Assembly (NCBI GenBank): GCA_910583795.1
Contig: CAJTZQ010000017.1
Span: forward strand, 1-52,881
DNA from: an uncultured Muribaculaceae bacterium
GTDB taxonomy: Bacteria > Bacteroidota > Bacteroidia > Bacteroidales > Muribaculaceae
Direction of reading: 5' to 3'
Length of the DNA stretch: 52,881 nt
Shown one piece after another: positions 16,222-24,561 of this stretch. The position numbers were made by a program, and so were the translations under genes. Each line of letters starts with the position of its first letter. Position 1 is the first letter of the stretch. The notes beneath the pieces are model-generated. The model saw nothing but the letters and a program-made list of their open reading frames with translations, made no database searches and was not told where the DNA came from.

Positions 16222-17028
16222 ATGACAAACAATCGAATACTCTTCATCAATCAGGAAATAGCTCCTTACCTGACATCAAGCGCAAACGCAACGCTTGGCA
16301 AAACACTTGCCACGGGAATGCAGGAAAGAGGCTTTGAGGTCAGAACATTCATGCCTAAGTTTGGCTCTGTAAACGAACGCAGGAACCAGCTGCATGAAGT
16401 GATTCGCCTCTCAGGTGTCAACATAGTTATTGATGACAACGACCATCCTCTGATAATAAAGGTGGCTTCGCTTCAACCATCCAGAATACAGGTTTATTTC
16501 ATCGACAACGATGATTATTTCCAGAAACTTGATGACGACGAAGACGCTGTGGGAAGCAATCGCACGGACAATGACGAAAGAGCAATCTTCTTTGCCCGAG
16601 GCACTATGGAAACAGCAAAGAAATTGCGTTGGGATCCGAAGATTCTACAGTGTTCGGGTTGGATCACTGCCCTTGTTCCCATGTATCTCAAGAGAATGTA
16701 TGGTGATGAGCTATCTTTCAAAGGGACAAAGGTGGTTTATTCCATCTTACCCGGCAACCTGACGGCTCCGGTTGATGAAAGAATCTTCAACAAGCTTAAG
16801 GAAGACGGTTTTTCATCACGCGATCTAAAGAAATTTTCCGGACTTCCTTTCGACACAGATCTTCTCCACAGAATGGCAATTGATTTTTCGCATGCAATAA
16901 TTGTTGAAGATCCGGAAGTGTCGCCCGAACTCCTTGAATACATAAAGTCAACCGGCAAACCATTCATCACGCATGATCAGCTTGAAGCCGGACCTGACGC
17001 ATATGCAGAATTTTATAAGTCGCTCTGA
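16222..17028 (+). CDS. glycogen/starch synthase-like protein, N-terminal catalytic domain only
   Basis: The 268-residue product resembles the first Rossmann domain of GT5 glycogen synthases: it opens with ILFINQEIAPYLTSSANATLGKTLA, where the Ala/Gly-rich loop sits in the place of the KTGGL motif of true synthases (K replaced, no KxGG). The second GT-B domain that binds the nucleotide sugar is missing, so catalytic activity by itself is doubtful. I start at MTNNRILF because the upstream 16 codons of the frame lie within the leader and lack similarity. It is followed after 26 bases by a DUF4270 lipoprotein gene; I recall this pairing from other Bacteroidetes. A regulatory or binding role is possible. 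Confidence 0.75.
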   Translation: MTNNRILFINQEIAPYLTSSANATLGKTLATGMQERGFEVRTFMPKFGSVNERRNQLHEVIRLSGVNIVIDDNDHPLIIKVASLQPSRIQVYFIDNDDYFQKLDDDEDAVGSNRTDNDERAIFFARGTMETAKKLRWDPKILQCSGWITALVPMYLKRMYGDELSFKGTKVVYSILPGNLTAPVDERIFNKLKEDGFSSRDLKKFSGLPFDTDLLHRMAIDFSHAIIVEDPEVSPELLEYIKSTGKPFITHDQLEAGPDAYAEFYKSL

Positions 17029-17054
17029 CTTTATATCAACCAGAACATCATCTT

Positions 17055-18524
17055 ATGAACATCACTTCTTTTAAGAATGATATAAAAACATTTCGTTTAG
17101 CATTGCCTGCCACAGTTCTTGCTTTCGCGGCTTTCGGCTCTGCTTGCGAAGATGAAACGAGCAAAATCGGACCTTCCCTCACAGAAGGAGACATCAACAT
17201 ATCGATAGACACACTCTATTTCGATCTCGGTGCGAAGGCGGTATCAAACGAAAATTATGATTCAAAAACAGGGAATCTGCTTTTCGGCAACATTGATGTG
17301 CCTGAATATGGAAAGTTAAACTGCTCTTTTGTCAGCAGGATGATGTGCGCCACGTCTCTTGACCAATTGCCGGATTCTCTGCAATCGCCTGAAAGAGTCG
17401 ATTCATGCAGACTGTTTCTTTCAATCGCCAGAGGCGACCTTGTGGGAGACTCGCTCACTCCACAAAAGGTCTCAGTCTATGAGCTGACAAAACAGCTTCC
17501 ATCCGACATTACAAACAGCTTTAATCCTGAGGGATATTATGACCCTTCGAAGTGTCTCGGATCAAAAAGCTTTACTGTTTCGTATGCCGGCAGACCGGAT
17601 TCAATCGCTACAAGCAAGCCTACATCCGGCACCAATAGCAACGGACAATCCGTAGTTCAGAACGCTGTGATTGCCATAGGGATTGATCTTCCTAAAGAAT
17701 ATGGAGTAAAGATCTTTGAAGATTATAAAAACAATCCCCAGATCTTTCAATGGCCATCTACATTTTCCGAATATTATCCCGGATATTTCGTTGAATCTTC
17801 TTTTGGAAAGGGTTGCGTATCCAACATTTATGGTCTCGACCTTTATATATATGGATGGTATAACGCCAAACAGATTGTTGAAAAGGATACCACATGGGTG
17901 CACAAACCATTTTATGTAAGCCCGCTTATATCTTCTCCTGAAGTATTAAGCAGCAACAACATAAAATATAAGGTTTCAGACAATCTCAAAAATAAGGTGG
18001 CAAACAATGAGTCGATTATAACCACCCCGGGAGGATATAACGTATCTTTCAGATTTCCTGCGGAAGACCTTATCCGCCATTATAAAAAAGGCGAGCATAA
18101 CCTCTCGGTCATAAGCGATCTAATTCTCACCATCCCTGCTGAGACCATCGACAATAACTACGGCATTGGAACGGCTCCGACTCTTATGTTGATAAAGACT
18201 TCCGAACTAAAGGATTTCTTCACCAACAATAAGATTCCTGACAATGAGACATCATTCTCGGCAGAATATGATTCAACGAACAATCGCTATCGGTTCTCTT
18301 CAATGAGATCATACATCTTAAACCTGCTCAACAAAGGGGAATTGACGGAAGAAGATGTGGAATTCACCATTGTTCCCATTAGTCTGGAAACAGAACAAGG
18401 AAGTTATGGCAACACTACATATATTACAAAATGCACCCCTTATACAGTAAAGCCGACAATGACCCGTCTGCATACTGAAAAAGCGATGGTGGTGTTCACA
18501 TTCTCCTCTCAGATTATTGAATAA
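17055..18524 (+). CDS. DUF4270 lipoprotein
   Basis: A 489-residue exported lipoprotein. The signal peptide ends in AFGSAC with C31 as lipid attachment site, followed by EDETSKIGPSL, a typical DUF4270 opening. The rest is predicted beta-rich with no membrane segments. DUF4270 proteins are Bacteroidetes surface or periplasmic proteins of unknown role; the family is consistently found beside the GT5-like gene in genomes I remember. It likely shares the upstream promoter. Confidence 0.82.
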   Translation: MNITSFKNDIKTFRLALPATVLAFAAFGSACEDETSKIGPSLTEGDINISIDTLYFDLGAKAVSNENYDSKTGNLLFGNIDVPEYGKLNCSFVSRMMCATSLDQLPDSLQSPERVDSCRLFLSIARGDLVGDSLTPQKVSVYELTKQLPSDITNSFNPEGYYDPSKCLGSKSFTVSYAGRPDSIATSKPTSGTNSNGQSVVQNAVIAIGIDLPKEYGVKIFEDYKNNPQIFQWPSTFSEYYPGYFVESSFGKGCVSNIYGLDLYIYGWYNAKQIVEKDTTWVHKPFYVSPLISSPEVLSSNNIKYKVSDNLKNKVANNESIITTPGGYNVSFRFPAEDLIRHYKKGEHNLSVISDLILTIPAETIDNNYGIGTAPTLMLIKTSELKDFFTNNKIPDNETSFSAEYDSTNNRYRFSSMRSYILNLLNKGELTEEDVEFTIVPISLETEQGSYGNTTYITKCTPYTVKPTMTRLHTEKAMVVFTFSSQIIE

Positions 18525-18573
18525 TAAAACATCGTTTTGTCATAAATAATTTTTTATTGAAATCTAATTTCTC

Positions 18574-19659
18574 ATGACATTACTGATAACTCTTTTCAGC
18601 CTCATATCTTTCATAACAGGGGCAGATAGCGTTAACTCCGCCCGCAAGGCGGAGTTAATTTTTGTAGGCGACGCCATGCAACATCAGGCACAGCTTGACA
18701 AGGCAAAACAACTCGGGGGTAATAAGAGATACGATTATTCCGATTGTTTCACATTGATAGCTCCCACGATTCTGGGTGCGGATTATGCTGTCTGCAATCT
18801 TGAAGTTCCGCTTGGAGGAGGTCCGGACTACACCGGTTATCCCTGTTTCAGTGCTCCCGATTCTTATGCGGAGGCATTGCGCGATGCCGGATTCGACATG
18901 ATGCTTACAGCCAACAATCATTGTCTCGACAGAAGAGACAAGACTGCGAGACGCACCTTGTCTGCCCTTGATAACTTGGGCATAGACCACATCGGCACTT
19001 ATCATGATGCCGCCCAGAGAGATTCCCTCGTGCCTTTCATCAAGAACATCAATGGTTTCAAAATCGGTTTTCTCAACTATACTTACGGCACAAACGGCAT
19101 TGAGCCTAAAGAAGGCATAGAAGTGTCGCTTATCGATAAAAGCAAGATGGCAAAGGAAATTACATCCACCCGCAATGCGGGAGCTGAAATTATTGTCGTC
19201 AACATGCATTGGGGAATAGAATACGTGCTTTTGGAGAATCAGCCACAACGTGACCTTGCTGATTTTCTTGTAAAACAAGGCGTAGATTTAATAATCGGAG
19301 GTCATCCTCATGTAGTGCAGCCAATGAAAGTAGTGCATAATGACAAAGAGAACAAAGATGTCCTTATAGTGTATTCCTTAGGCAATTTTATTTCAAATAT
19401 GAAAACAGCCGACACTCGTGGAGGCGCAATGGTGAAGGCGACAATAATAAGGGATTCCGACGGCAAAGCAAAATTCAGCCATGCTGTCTACGACACCCTT
19501 TTCGCAGCCAAACCTGAAGGAAATTCAAATTATAAGGTGATACCATCGTGGATGCCTGAAAAGATACCGGCCTCACAAAAATATCACTGGCAAATTTTTG
19601 AAAGGGGAGCAACAAATATTTTCAACAAATATAACATCAACGTACCCAGAGGGCACTAA
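18574..19659 (+). CDS. CapA family protein (poly-gamma-glutamate synthesis-like metallophosphatase)
   Basis: A 361-residue secreted protein with an N-terminal signal peptide (about 1-22) and a CapA (PGA_cap) domain: FVGDAM near 32-37, LEVPLGG near 79, ANNHCLDR near 113, NMHWG near 212 and GGHPHVVQP near 243, which supply the metal ligands. CapA-like proteins are linked to polyglutamate capsules in Bacillus, but no capB/capC genes are near, so the label gives the fold only. A perfect terminator-like hairpin lies inside the coding sequence between signal peptide and mature domain (see separate entry). The start chosen is the only Met giving a signal peptide. Confidence 0.85.
   Translation: MTLLITLFSLISFITGADSVNSARKAELIFVGDAMQHQAQLDKAKQLGGNKRYDYSDCFTLIAPTILGADYAVCNLEVPLGGGPDYTGYPCFSAPDSYAEALRDAGFDMMLTANNHCLDRRDKTARRTLSALDNLGIDHIGTYHDAAQRDSLVPFIKNINGFKIGFLNYTYGTNGIEPKEGIEVSLIDKSKMAKEITSTRNAGAEIIVVNMHWGIEYVLLENQPQRDLADFLVKQGVDLIIGGHPHVVQPMKVVHNDKENKDVLIVYSLGNFISNMKTADTRGGAMVKATIIRDSDGKAKFSHAVYDTLFAAKPEGNSNYKVIPSWMPEKIPASQKYHWQIFERGATNIFNKYNINVPRGH
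18632..18663 (+). terminator. perfect intrinsic-terminator structure inside the capA-like coding region
   Basis: TTAACTCCGCC (18632-18642) pairs perfectly with GGCGGAGTTAA (18648-18658) around the loop CGCAA and is followed directly by five T. It covers codons 20-30 of the CapA-like gene, at the signal-peptide junction. Ribosomes on the message would block it, so it could act as an attenuator or polarity element. Confidence 0.75.
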
Positions 19660-19700
19660 GGAGTGGCTTCCCAAAATAAATAATATTACATTACTTTCAC

Positions 19701-19745
19701 AATATGACATGCCGGCATCTACGAACCGACATGTCATATTTTTTG
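19701..19745 (+). terminator. terminator of capA-like gene
   Basis: AATATGACATG at 19701-19711 pairs with 19730-19740, extended inward by CGG/CCG after one mismatch, and is followed by TTTTTTG. It sits about 40 bases after the CapA-like stop. Confidence 0.8.
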
Positions 19746-19857
19746 TTATATAAGAAATTATTCAACGCAATTAAATACAAACTCCGCCAGAATTATTGAC
19801 TGATTTATCAGTACTCAAGATTAATGAAGCACCACGCAAAGATTCATTAGTAATTGG

Positions 19858-19891
19858 GAGAGGCAACCTTTATAGGGTGTCTCTCTTTTTT
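19858..19891 (+). terminator. second hairpin with T-tract upstream of ABC-F gene
   Basis: GAGAGGCAACC (19858-19868) pairs, with G-U wobbles, with GGGTGTCTCTC (19875-19885) and six T follow. It lies about 120 bases beyond the previous terminator, so it may end a small transcript in this gap. The word GAGAGGCAACCT also forms the arm of the ompA terminator at 32382. Confidence 0.6.
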
Positions 19892-19894
19892 CAA

Positions 19895-19926
19895 TTTGTC
19901 TATTTGCTCAAAAATCAGTAACTTTG
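19895..19926 (+). promoter_or_regulatory. promoter of ABC-F gene
   Basis: TTTG at 19895-19898 and TAACTTTG at 19919-19926 are spaced by 20 bp, a good Bacteroidetes promoter 33 bp before the ATG. Confidence 0.7.
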
Positions 19927-19959
19927 CAATGAAATTACGGAAAGACAATTAATATATAA

Positions 19960-21579
19960 ATGATACAGGTAAGCAATTTAGGCATACAGTTCGGGAAACG
20001 AACACTTTTTTCAGATGTAAACCTGACTTTTACCCACGGCAATTGCTATGGTATTATCGGGGCAAACGGTGCCGGTAAGTCCACCCTTATGAGAATCCTA
20101 TCAGGGCAGCTCTCCCCTACTCACGGCACTGTGACATTCGGACCTGGAGAACGTTTGTCAGTCCTCAGCCAGGATCACTTTGAGTTTGATGAATGCACAG
20201 TGATTGAAACCGTGCTTCGCGGTCATACCGTACTTTGGAACATCATGCAGGAAAAGGATGCAATTTACGCAAAACCTGATTTTTCAGATGAGGACGGTAT
20301 AAAGGCTGCCGAACTTGAAGAAAAATTTGCAGAACTCGAAGGATGGAATGCTGAAAGCGATGCAGCAGCTCTCCTAAGCGGGCTTGGTATAAAAGAAGAC
20401 CGTCACTATATGCTCATGAAAGATATGAGTGCAAACGAAAAAGTACGTGTGCTTCTTGCCAAGGCACTCTTCGGGAACCCTGACAACCTTCTGCTTGACG
20501 AGCCAACCAACGACCTTGACCTCGAAACTGTGGCATGGTTGGAAAACTATCTCGCCAATTTCGAGAACACCGTTCTTGTTGTCAGCCACGACCGTCACTT
20601 CCTTGATGCGGTTAGCACCCATACACTCGACATCGACTATAATAAGATATCCCTCTTTGCCGGCAACTACAGTTTCTGGTATCAATCTTCACAACTTGCT
20701 CTTCGTCAGCAACAGGCGGCAAATAAAAAAGCAGAAGAAAAACGGAAGGAACTTCTTGAATTTATACAGCGATTCAGTGCAAATGTTGCAAAGAGCAAGC
20801 AGACAACCAGCAGAAAGAAAATGCTGGAGAAGCTTAATGTGGAAGAGATCAAGCCGTCTTCCCGTCGCTATCCGGGAATTATATTCACTCCCAACCGTGA
20901 AGTGGGCAACAAGATTTTGGAAGTCAAAGGGCTCAAGGCAACGGTCGACGGAGAAGTGCTTTTCAGCGATGTGAATTTCCAGATTGAGAAGGGAGATAAA
21001 GTGGCATTCTTAAGTCGCGATCCGCGTGCCATGACCGCTCTCTTTGAGATTATCAATGGCAATCGTAAGGCAGACGAAGGAGACTATGACTGGGGACAGA
21101 CCATCACCACAGCATATCTTCCCCTCGACAACAGCAGCTTCTTCGACACTGAACTCAATCTGGTGGATTGGCTATGCCAATACAGTAAGGATTCTTCCGA
21201 AATTTATCTCAAGGGATTTTTAGGCAAAATGCTTTTTAGTGGTGAAGAAGTACTAAAGAAAGCAAGTGTGCTTTCGGGAGGTGAAAAGATCCGCTGTATG
21301 ATCGCCCGCATGATGCTAACCGACGCCAACACACTTGTGCTTGATTCTCCTACCAACCATCTCGACCTTGAATCCATTCAGGCTTTCAACAATACGCTTC
21401 AAGCTTTCAAGGGGGTTATCCTGATGGCGAGCCATGACCATGAATTTATCCAGACTGTCTGCAACCGTGTGATTGAACTCACGCCCAACGGCATCATTGA
21501 CAAGATGATGGATTATGATGACTACATCACTGATGATAAAGTTGCGGCAGCCCGAGAACGTCTGTACCCTAAACAATAA
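19960..21579 (+). CDS. ABC-F ATPase with one degenerate ATP site (YbiT-like)
   Basis: A 539-residue soluble protein with two ABC domains and the linker (about 240-320) of ABC-F translation factors, which act at the ribosomal E site. Domain 1 has an intact Walker A GANGAGKST (34-42) and Walker B LLLDEP (177-182), but its signature is MSANEK (156-161) rather than LSGGQ. Domain 2 has no P-loop: the equivalent position reads LSRDPRAMTA (351-360). Its signature LSGGEK (438-443) is intact, and its Walker B is LVLDSP (459-464) with Ser463 in place of the catalytic Glu. Thus one composite site is canonical and the other dead. I recall similar proteins in other Bacteroidetes. Single gene with its own promoter; Dabb gene follows after 20 bases. 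Confidence 0.88.
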   Translation: MIQVSNLGIQFGKRTLFSDVNLTFTHGNCYGIIGANGAGKSTLMRILSGQLSPTHGTVTFGPGERLSVLSQDHFEFDECTVIETVLRGHTVLWNIMQEKDAIYAKPDFSDEDGIKAAELEEKFAELEGWNAESDAAALLSGLGIKEDRHYMLMKDMSANEKVRVLLAKALFGNPDNLLLDEPTNDLDLETVAWLENYLANFENTVLVVSHDRHFLDAVSTHTLDIDYNKISLFAGNYSFWYQSSQLALRQQQAANKKAEEKRKELLEFIQRFSANVAKSKQTTSRKKMLEKLNVEEIKPSSRRYPGIIFTPNREVGNKILEVKGLKATVDGEVLFSDVNFQIEKGDKVAFLSRDPRAMTALFEIINGNRKADEGDYDWGQTITTAYLPLDNSSFFDTELNLVDWLCQYSKDSSEIYLKGFLGKMLFSGEEVLKKASVLSGGEKIRCMIARMMLTDANTLVLDSPTNHLDLESIQAFNNTLQAFKGVILMASHDHEFIQTVCNRVIELTPNGIIDKMMDYDDYITDDKVAAARERLYPKQ

Positions 21580-21599
21580 ACCCTAAACACTTAACCGAC

Positions 21600-21893
21600 A
21601 TGGTAAAGCATATTGTAACATTCAAATTCAAAGGCAACGATGAAGAACGCCAGAATGTGGCACGTCAATTTGCCGAAGCACTTGTTGCCCTCCCAGATCA
21701 GATAGAGGAGCTCAAGAGCATAGAAGTAGGAATAAACCAAAATCCTAAAGAAACGTGGGATCTTGTGCTCACAGCTACTGCCGAGACACTTGAAGATGTG
21801 GCTAAATACTCTGCTCATCCAGCTCACGTAGCGGCAGTACAAATCATTGCCCCCTACAAGGAAGATCGCGCATGCGTAGACTACGTTATTTAA
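21600..21893 (+). CDS. Dabb (stress-responsive A/B barrel) family protein
   Basis: A 97-residue protein opening MVKHIVTFKFK and containing a central helix followed by VGINQNPK and HPAHVAAVQ, the pattern of dimeric alpha/beta-barrel Dabb proteins. Some plant members act in stress responses or as small enzymes; bacterial functions are mostly unknown. It lies 20 bases after the ABC-F gene, so is likely cotranscribed, and ends at a strong terminator. Confidence 0.85.
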   Translation: MVKHIVTFKFKGNDEERQNVARQFAEALVALPDQIEELKSIEVGINQNPKETWDLVLTATAETLEDVAKYSAHPAHVAAVQIIAPYKEDRACVDYVI

Positions 21894-21916
21894 AAAGTTT
21901 CACACAATTGCATATT

Positions 21917-21952
21917 CGGCGTCATTGTCTGTTGACAATGACGCCGTTTTTA
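21917..21952 (+). terminator. terminator after Dabb gene
   Basis: CGGCGTCATTGTC (21917-21929) pairs perfectly with 21934-21946 around the loop TGTT, followed by a T-run. Confidence 0.9.
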
Positions 21953-22094
21953 TTTCTAAATTTCACTACTATTTTAAATTTTAGAGAGCATTATTTCAAA
22001 AAAAATCACCATACCTCCGTGACGGGAATTTTATAGAACACGCTCTTAAACACTAAACTGATTTCATTCGTTATATTTAGAAAATGATTCTGCT

Positions 22095-23423
22095 ATGAAA
22101 CACATCTATACTAATATTGTAATCCTCTCATTGCTACCGCTTACAGCCTGTAGCAATGATGATAGTTCCTCTCCCCTTTCCCCTATCAAAGAAAAGACAT
22201 ATACAGATGCCACAGGACTTGAACTGTATTACAATGGCAATAAAATGCCGGGGAAAACCGTAATTTTTGCCCAGGATGGTGACAAAGCTATTGTCAAAGC
22301 TTATTCAACTTTCAATCTTAGCCAAATATCAGGATTCGGATTGACAGGAGAAATACCCTCTCCCGGAATAATCCCGGGAAGTCCTGAGACATCTATCCAA
22401 GTTTCGCTACGCGACACAGGTCAATATTGGGAATTTTCCGACACCGGCGACGAAACATACTGCACTTATTCATACGAGGGATATGCATCACAAGATAAAT
22501 TGAAACTTTATATCTCCGATGCCAAGTTAAAATCCGGAGGAATAGCCCCTTCCGCATGGATGCCCGCACCTGTTGAAAAAAGCACCGACGGCTCTTTCAA
22601 ATCACTTCCGGTATTTACTGACTGGCAATATGATCCTATCTCCGGGGTAGATTTCAATCTCAGTCCCTTGCTTTCCGCAATAACTGTAGCCCCAATTATA
22701 CCTGTATACAACAATACAGCCTACATGTCGATAAGCGAAGCTATCTTCGAGTCACTAAAAGCGATGTCTTTCCTTCCTGACGGAAATATCCTTTTCACCT
22801 ATATATCCTCTGTGGGAGGTGCATACCATCTCGCTCAGACTTATCCAAACGGATACCAATATGTGATAGCGGCTCCCGGATTGATCAAGCTATATGTCAA
22901 CCCTCTCTCATTCTTTAGTTTCATACTTCAATCCACATCAGGTTCAACACCCGAATCGGAAGTGGATCTCAATGCACATGGGCTCTGGCAGGCAGGAAGT
23001 AACAATGATAATTCTGCAACCGGTAATAAATCCGGGATGATCGCTATAAAAGATATCATGACATCCCCGCTTGGCATAAAGGTTATGAAAAATCTAATGC
23101 CCCAATTATTGCCAATGATACCTGAAGGCATACCTTTGGTTTACAGTATAACTGAAGGACAGGCAGGCTCGACACCACAGAAATCTCTTAAAATTTATAT
23201 AGATACAGAGATGGCAATAAATATTCTTACAGCATTCATAACTCCTATTCTTGAAGACAGTTCTATTATCGGAGCCCTCAAATTATACATAAGTTCAGAT
23301 CCAACTTTCGCACCTTTGCTGCCTGATCTTGAAAAAGCTATTTCTATGCTTCCCCAGGCTATAGAACGAACAACCGTTTTCAATTTGGGATTATCGCTTA
23401 TACCCTACTCAACTTCTAAATAA
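22095..23423 (+). CDS. exported lipoprotein, possibly DUF4925-like
   Basis: A 442-residue lipoprotein: signal peptide ending LTAC with C19 followed by SNDDSSS, the acidic start favoured by Bacteroidetes surface lipoproteins. The mature part begins with a segment about a ligand-like motif (GLELYYNGNKMPGKTV) repeated in style by beta strands, which reminds me of DUF4925 proteins of Bacteroides; I am not certain. No enzyme motif is visible. Surface exposure is inferred from the acidic residues after Cys. It is monocistronic, lying between two terminators. Confidence 0.7.
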   Translation: MKHIYTNIVILSLLPLTACSNDDSSSPLSPIKEKTYTDATGLELYYNGNKMPGKTVIFAQDGDKAIVKAYSTFNLSQISGFGLTGEIPSPGIIPGSPETSIQVSLRDTGQYWEFSDTGDETYCTYSYEGYASQDKLKLYISDAKLKSGGIAPSAWMPAPVEKSTDGSFKSLPVFTDWQYDPISGVDFNLSPLLSAITVAPIIPVYNNTAYMSISEAIFESLKAMSFLPDGNILFTYISSVGGAYHLAQTYPNGYQYVIAAPGLIKLYVNPLSFFSFILQSTSGSTPESEVDLNAHGLWQAGSNNDNSATGNKSGMIAIKDIMTSPLGIKVMKNLMPQLLPMIPEGIPLVYSITEGQAGSTPQKSLKIYIDTEMAINILTAFITPILEDSSIIGALKLYISSDPTFAPLLPDLEKAISMLPQAIERTTVFNLGLSLIPYSTSK

Positions 23424-23455
23424 TCTAAAGAAATTTCTTTGTAATTAAAACCGCT

Positions 23456-23500
23456 AAAAACATACGGGACCGCGACATTATCACGGTCCCGTATGTTTTT
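23456..23500. terminator. bidirectional terminator
   Basis: A 17-bp perfect stem (AAAAACATACGGGACCG at 23456-23472 with 23484-23500) around an 11-base loop separates the convergent lipoprotein and PepSY-like genes, with A and T tracts on the two sides. Confidence 0.92.
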
Positions 23501-23515
23501 TATTATTAATGTAAA

Positions 23516-23956
23516 TCAATCATCATAACGTAAGAACTTACCTGTTTTATCAAATTTCATTTCAATACCATTAGACAATTCTACATCATAACCGCTTCGT
23601 TCCTTGTCAATACCTACAATGCGCATCCCTTTATGATTGCTGTTCACATAAGCACGGATCTCTTTCGGAATAAATCCGGCAGGAACAGAATGCATGTTGT
23701 TGACTTCCACATTCTCCCAATTTCCGTCACGGTCAAAACTTATTTCAGTGCCATCAGTAAGAATAGTTTCATATTCACTGATACGACCAAAGTCCTTATC
23801 AATCTTCACAACACTGACCTTTGCTTTGAAATTGTTAGCTATAGTGGTCTGTGCAGCCTTAGGGAGCACTGAAGCATCGTGGGCATAAGTATCATCAGCT
23901 TTTGCAAAACCGACAAAACCTAAAATCGCAATTATTGAAAATAATAACTTTTTCAT
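23516..23956 (-). CDS. exported PepSY-like protein
   Basis: A 146-residue periplasmic protein with a 20-residue signal peptide ending AKA. The mature part resembles Bacteroidetes PepSY-like proteins (two tandem units near residues 55-85 and 110-145, each with the pattern Y-E-x-x-L-x-[DN]-G-x-E-[IM]-x-[FD]-D followed by G-[NK]). Such proteins may inhibit proteases or sense the envelope, but the role is unproven. The open frame extends 60 codons upstream, but the signal peptide at MKKLLFSII decides the start. Confidence 0.82.
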   Translation of the reverse strand: MKKLLFSIIAILGFVGFAKADDTYAHDASVLPKAAQTTIANNFKAKVSVVKIDKDFGRISEYETILTDGTEISFDRDGNWENVEVNNMHSVPAGFIPKEIRAYVNSNHKGMRIVGIDKERSGYDVELSNGIEMKFDKTGKFLRYDD

Positions 23957-24216
23957 TTTTAATATGTTTTTTAGTTGTTTATTTATCTTATTATAAACAC
24001 AATCAATGTGGTATCTGTTCATTATTCGCGCCACATTAACAACTCTTAAACCTATATATTCTCCTGAACATAATGAGTTATCCTGATGTAAACTTTCACT
24101 ATCTTTAGAATGTTCTATAATCAAAGTTTTCTTCAATTCTAATATTAAACGTAGTTCCGAGCAACTTTCGACGTAATGACAGGAACTGCAAAATACAATT
24201 AATCTTAATTTGTCTT

Positions 24217-24513
24217 ATGAAAGAATACACTCAAGCCATCAATTCCACCCCCGTAGTATTAGTGGAATTTTTTGCAACCTGGTGTGGACATTGCCAAAGA
24301 ATGGAACCGGTTGTACAACAGATTTCTGAACTTCTTGACGGGACCGTCAATATCTATCAAATAGATATTGATAAGAATGATGAACTTGCCGCCGATGAAG
24401 GTGTCACAGGCACTCCAACATTCATAATATACAAGAATGGGAAACCGGTGTGGAAAGAAAGTGGAGAAATGGAGGGACAATACCTCCTTGACAAAATCCA
24501 ATCTTTCCTTTAA
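24217..24513 (+). CDS. thioredoxin-family protein
   Basis: A 98-residue cytoplasmic-type thioredoxin fold with the redox motif WCGHC (C23, C26) and the cis-proline P67 in GTPTF. The GH dipeptide between the cysteines is unlike the GP of housekeeping thioredoxin and closer to disulfide-isomerase-like proteins, so it may be more oxidising. No signal peptide is present. It directly precedes a C39-like/VKOR gene, whose product exchanges disulfides, so the pair probably forms one redox relay. Confidence 0.92.
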   Translation: MKEYTQAINSTPVVLVEFFATWCGHCQRMEPVVQQISELLDGTVNIYQIDIDKNDELAADEGVTGTPTFIIYKNGKPVWKESGEMEGQYLLDKIQSFL

Positions 24514-24520
24514 CGCATAT

Positions 24521-24544
24521 AAGCGGGGGCATATGCCCTCGCTT
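24521..24544 (+). terminator. hairpin between thioredoxin and VKOR genes
   Basis: AAGCGGGGGC pairs with GCCCTCGCTT around ATAT with one G-U pair. The following tract is TAAATATT, so termination would be partial; it could lower VKOR expression relative to thioredoxin. Confidence 0.5.
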
Positions 24545-24561
24545 TAAATATTATCCGAGTC

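Larger units (their letters stand above)
19660..19959. other. gap between capA-like and ABC-F genes
   Basis: The 300-base gap holds a terminator for the upstream gene, a second hairpin followed by T, and the ABC-F promoter; these are listed separately. No ORF is supported. Confidence 0.5.

Noticed and set aside
18655..19278. 207-residue frame antisense to the CapA-like gene
   Set aside because: It is a shadow of a well-supported gene on the other strand, with no promoter or family motif.
18574..19659. Capsule polyglutamate operon
   Set aside because: CapA-like fold alone; no capB or capC neighbours.
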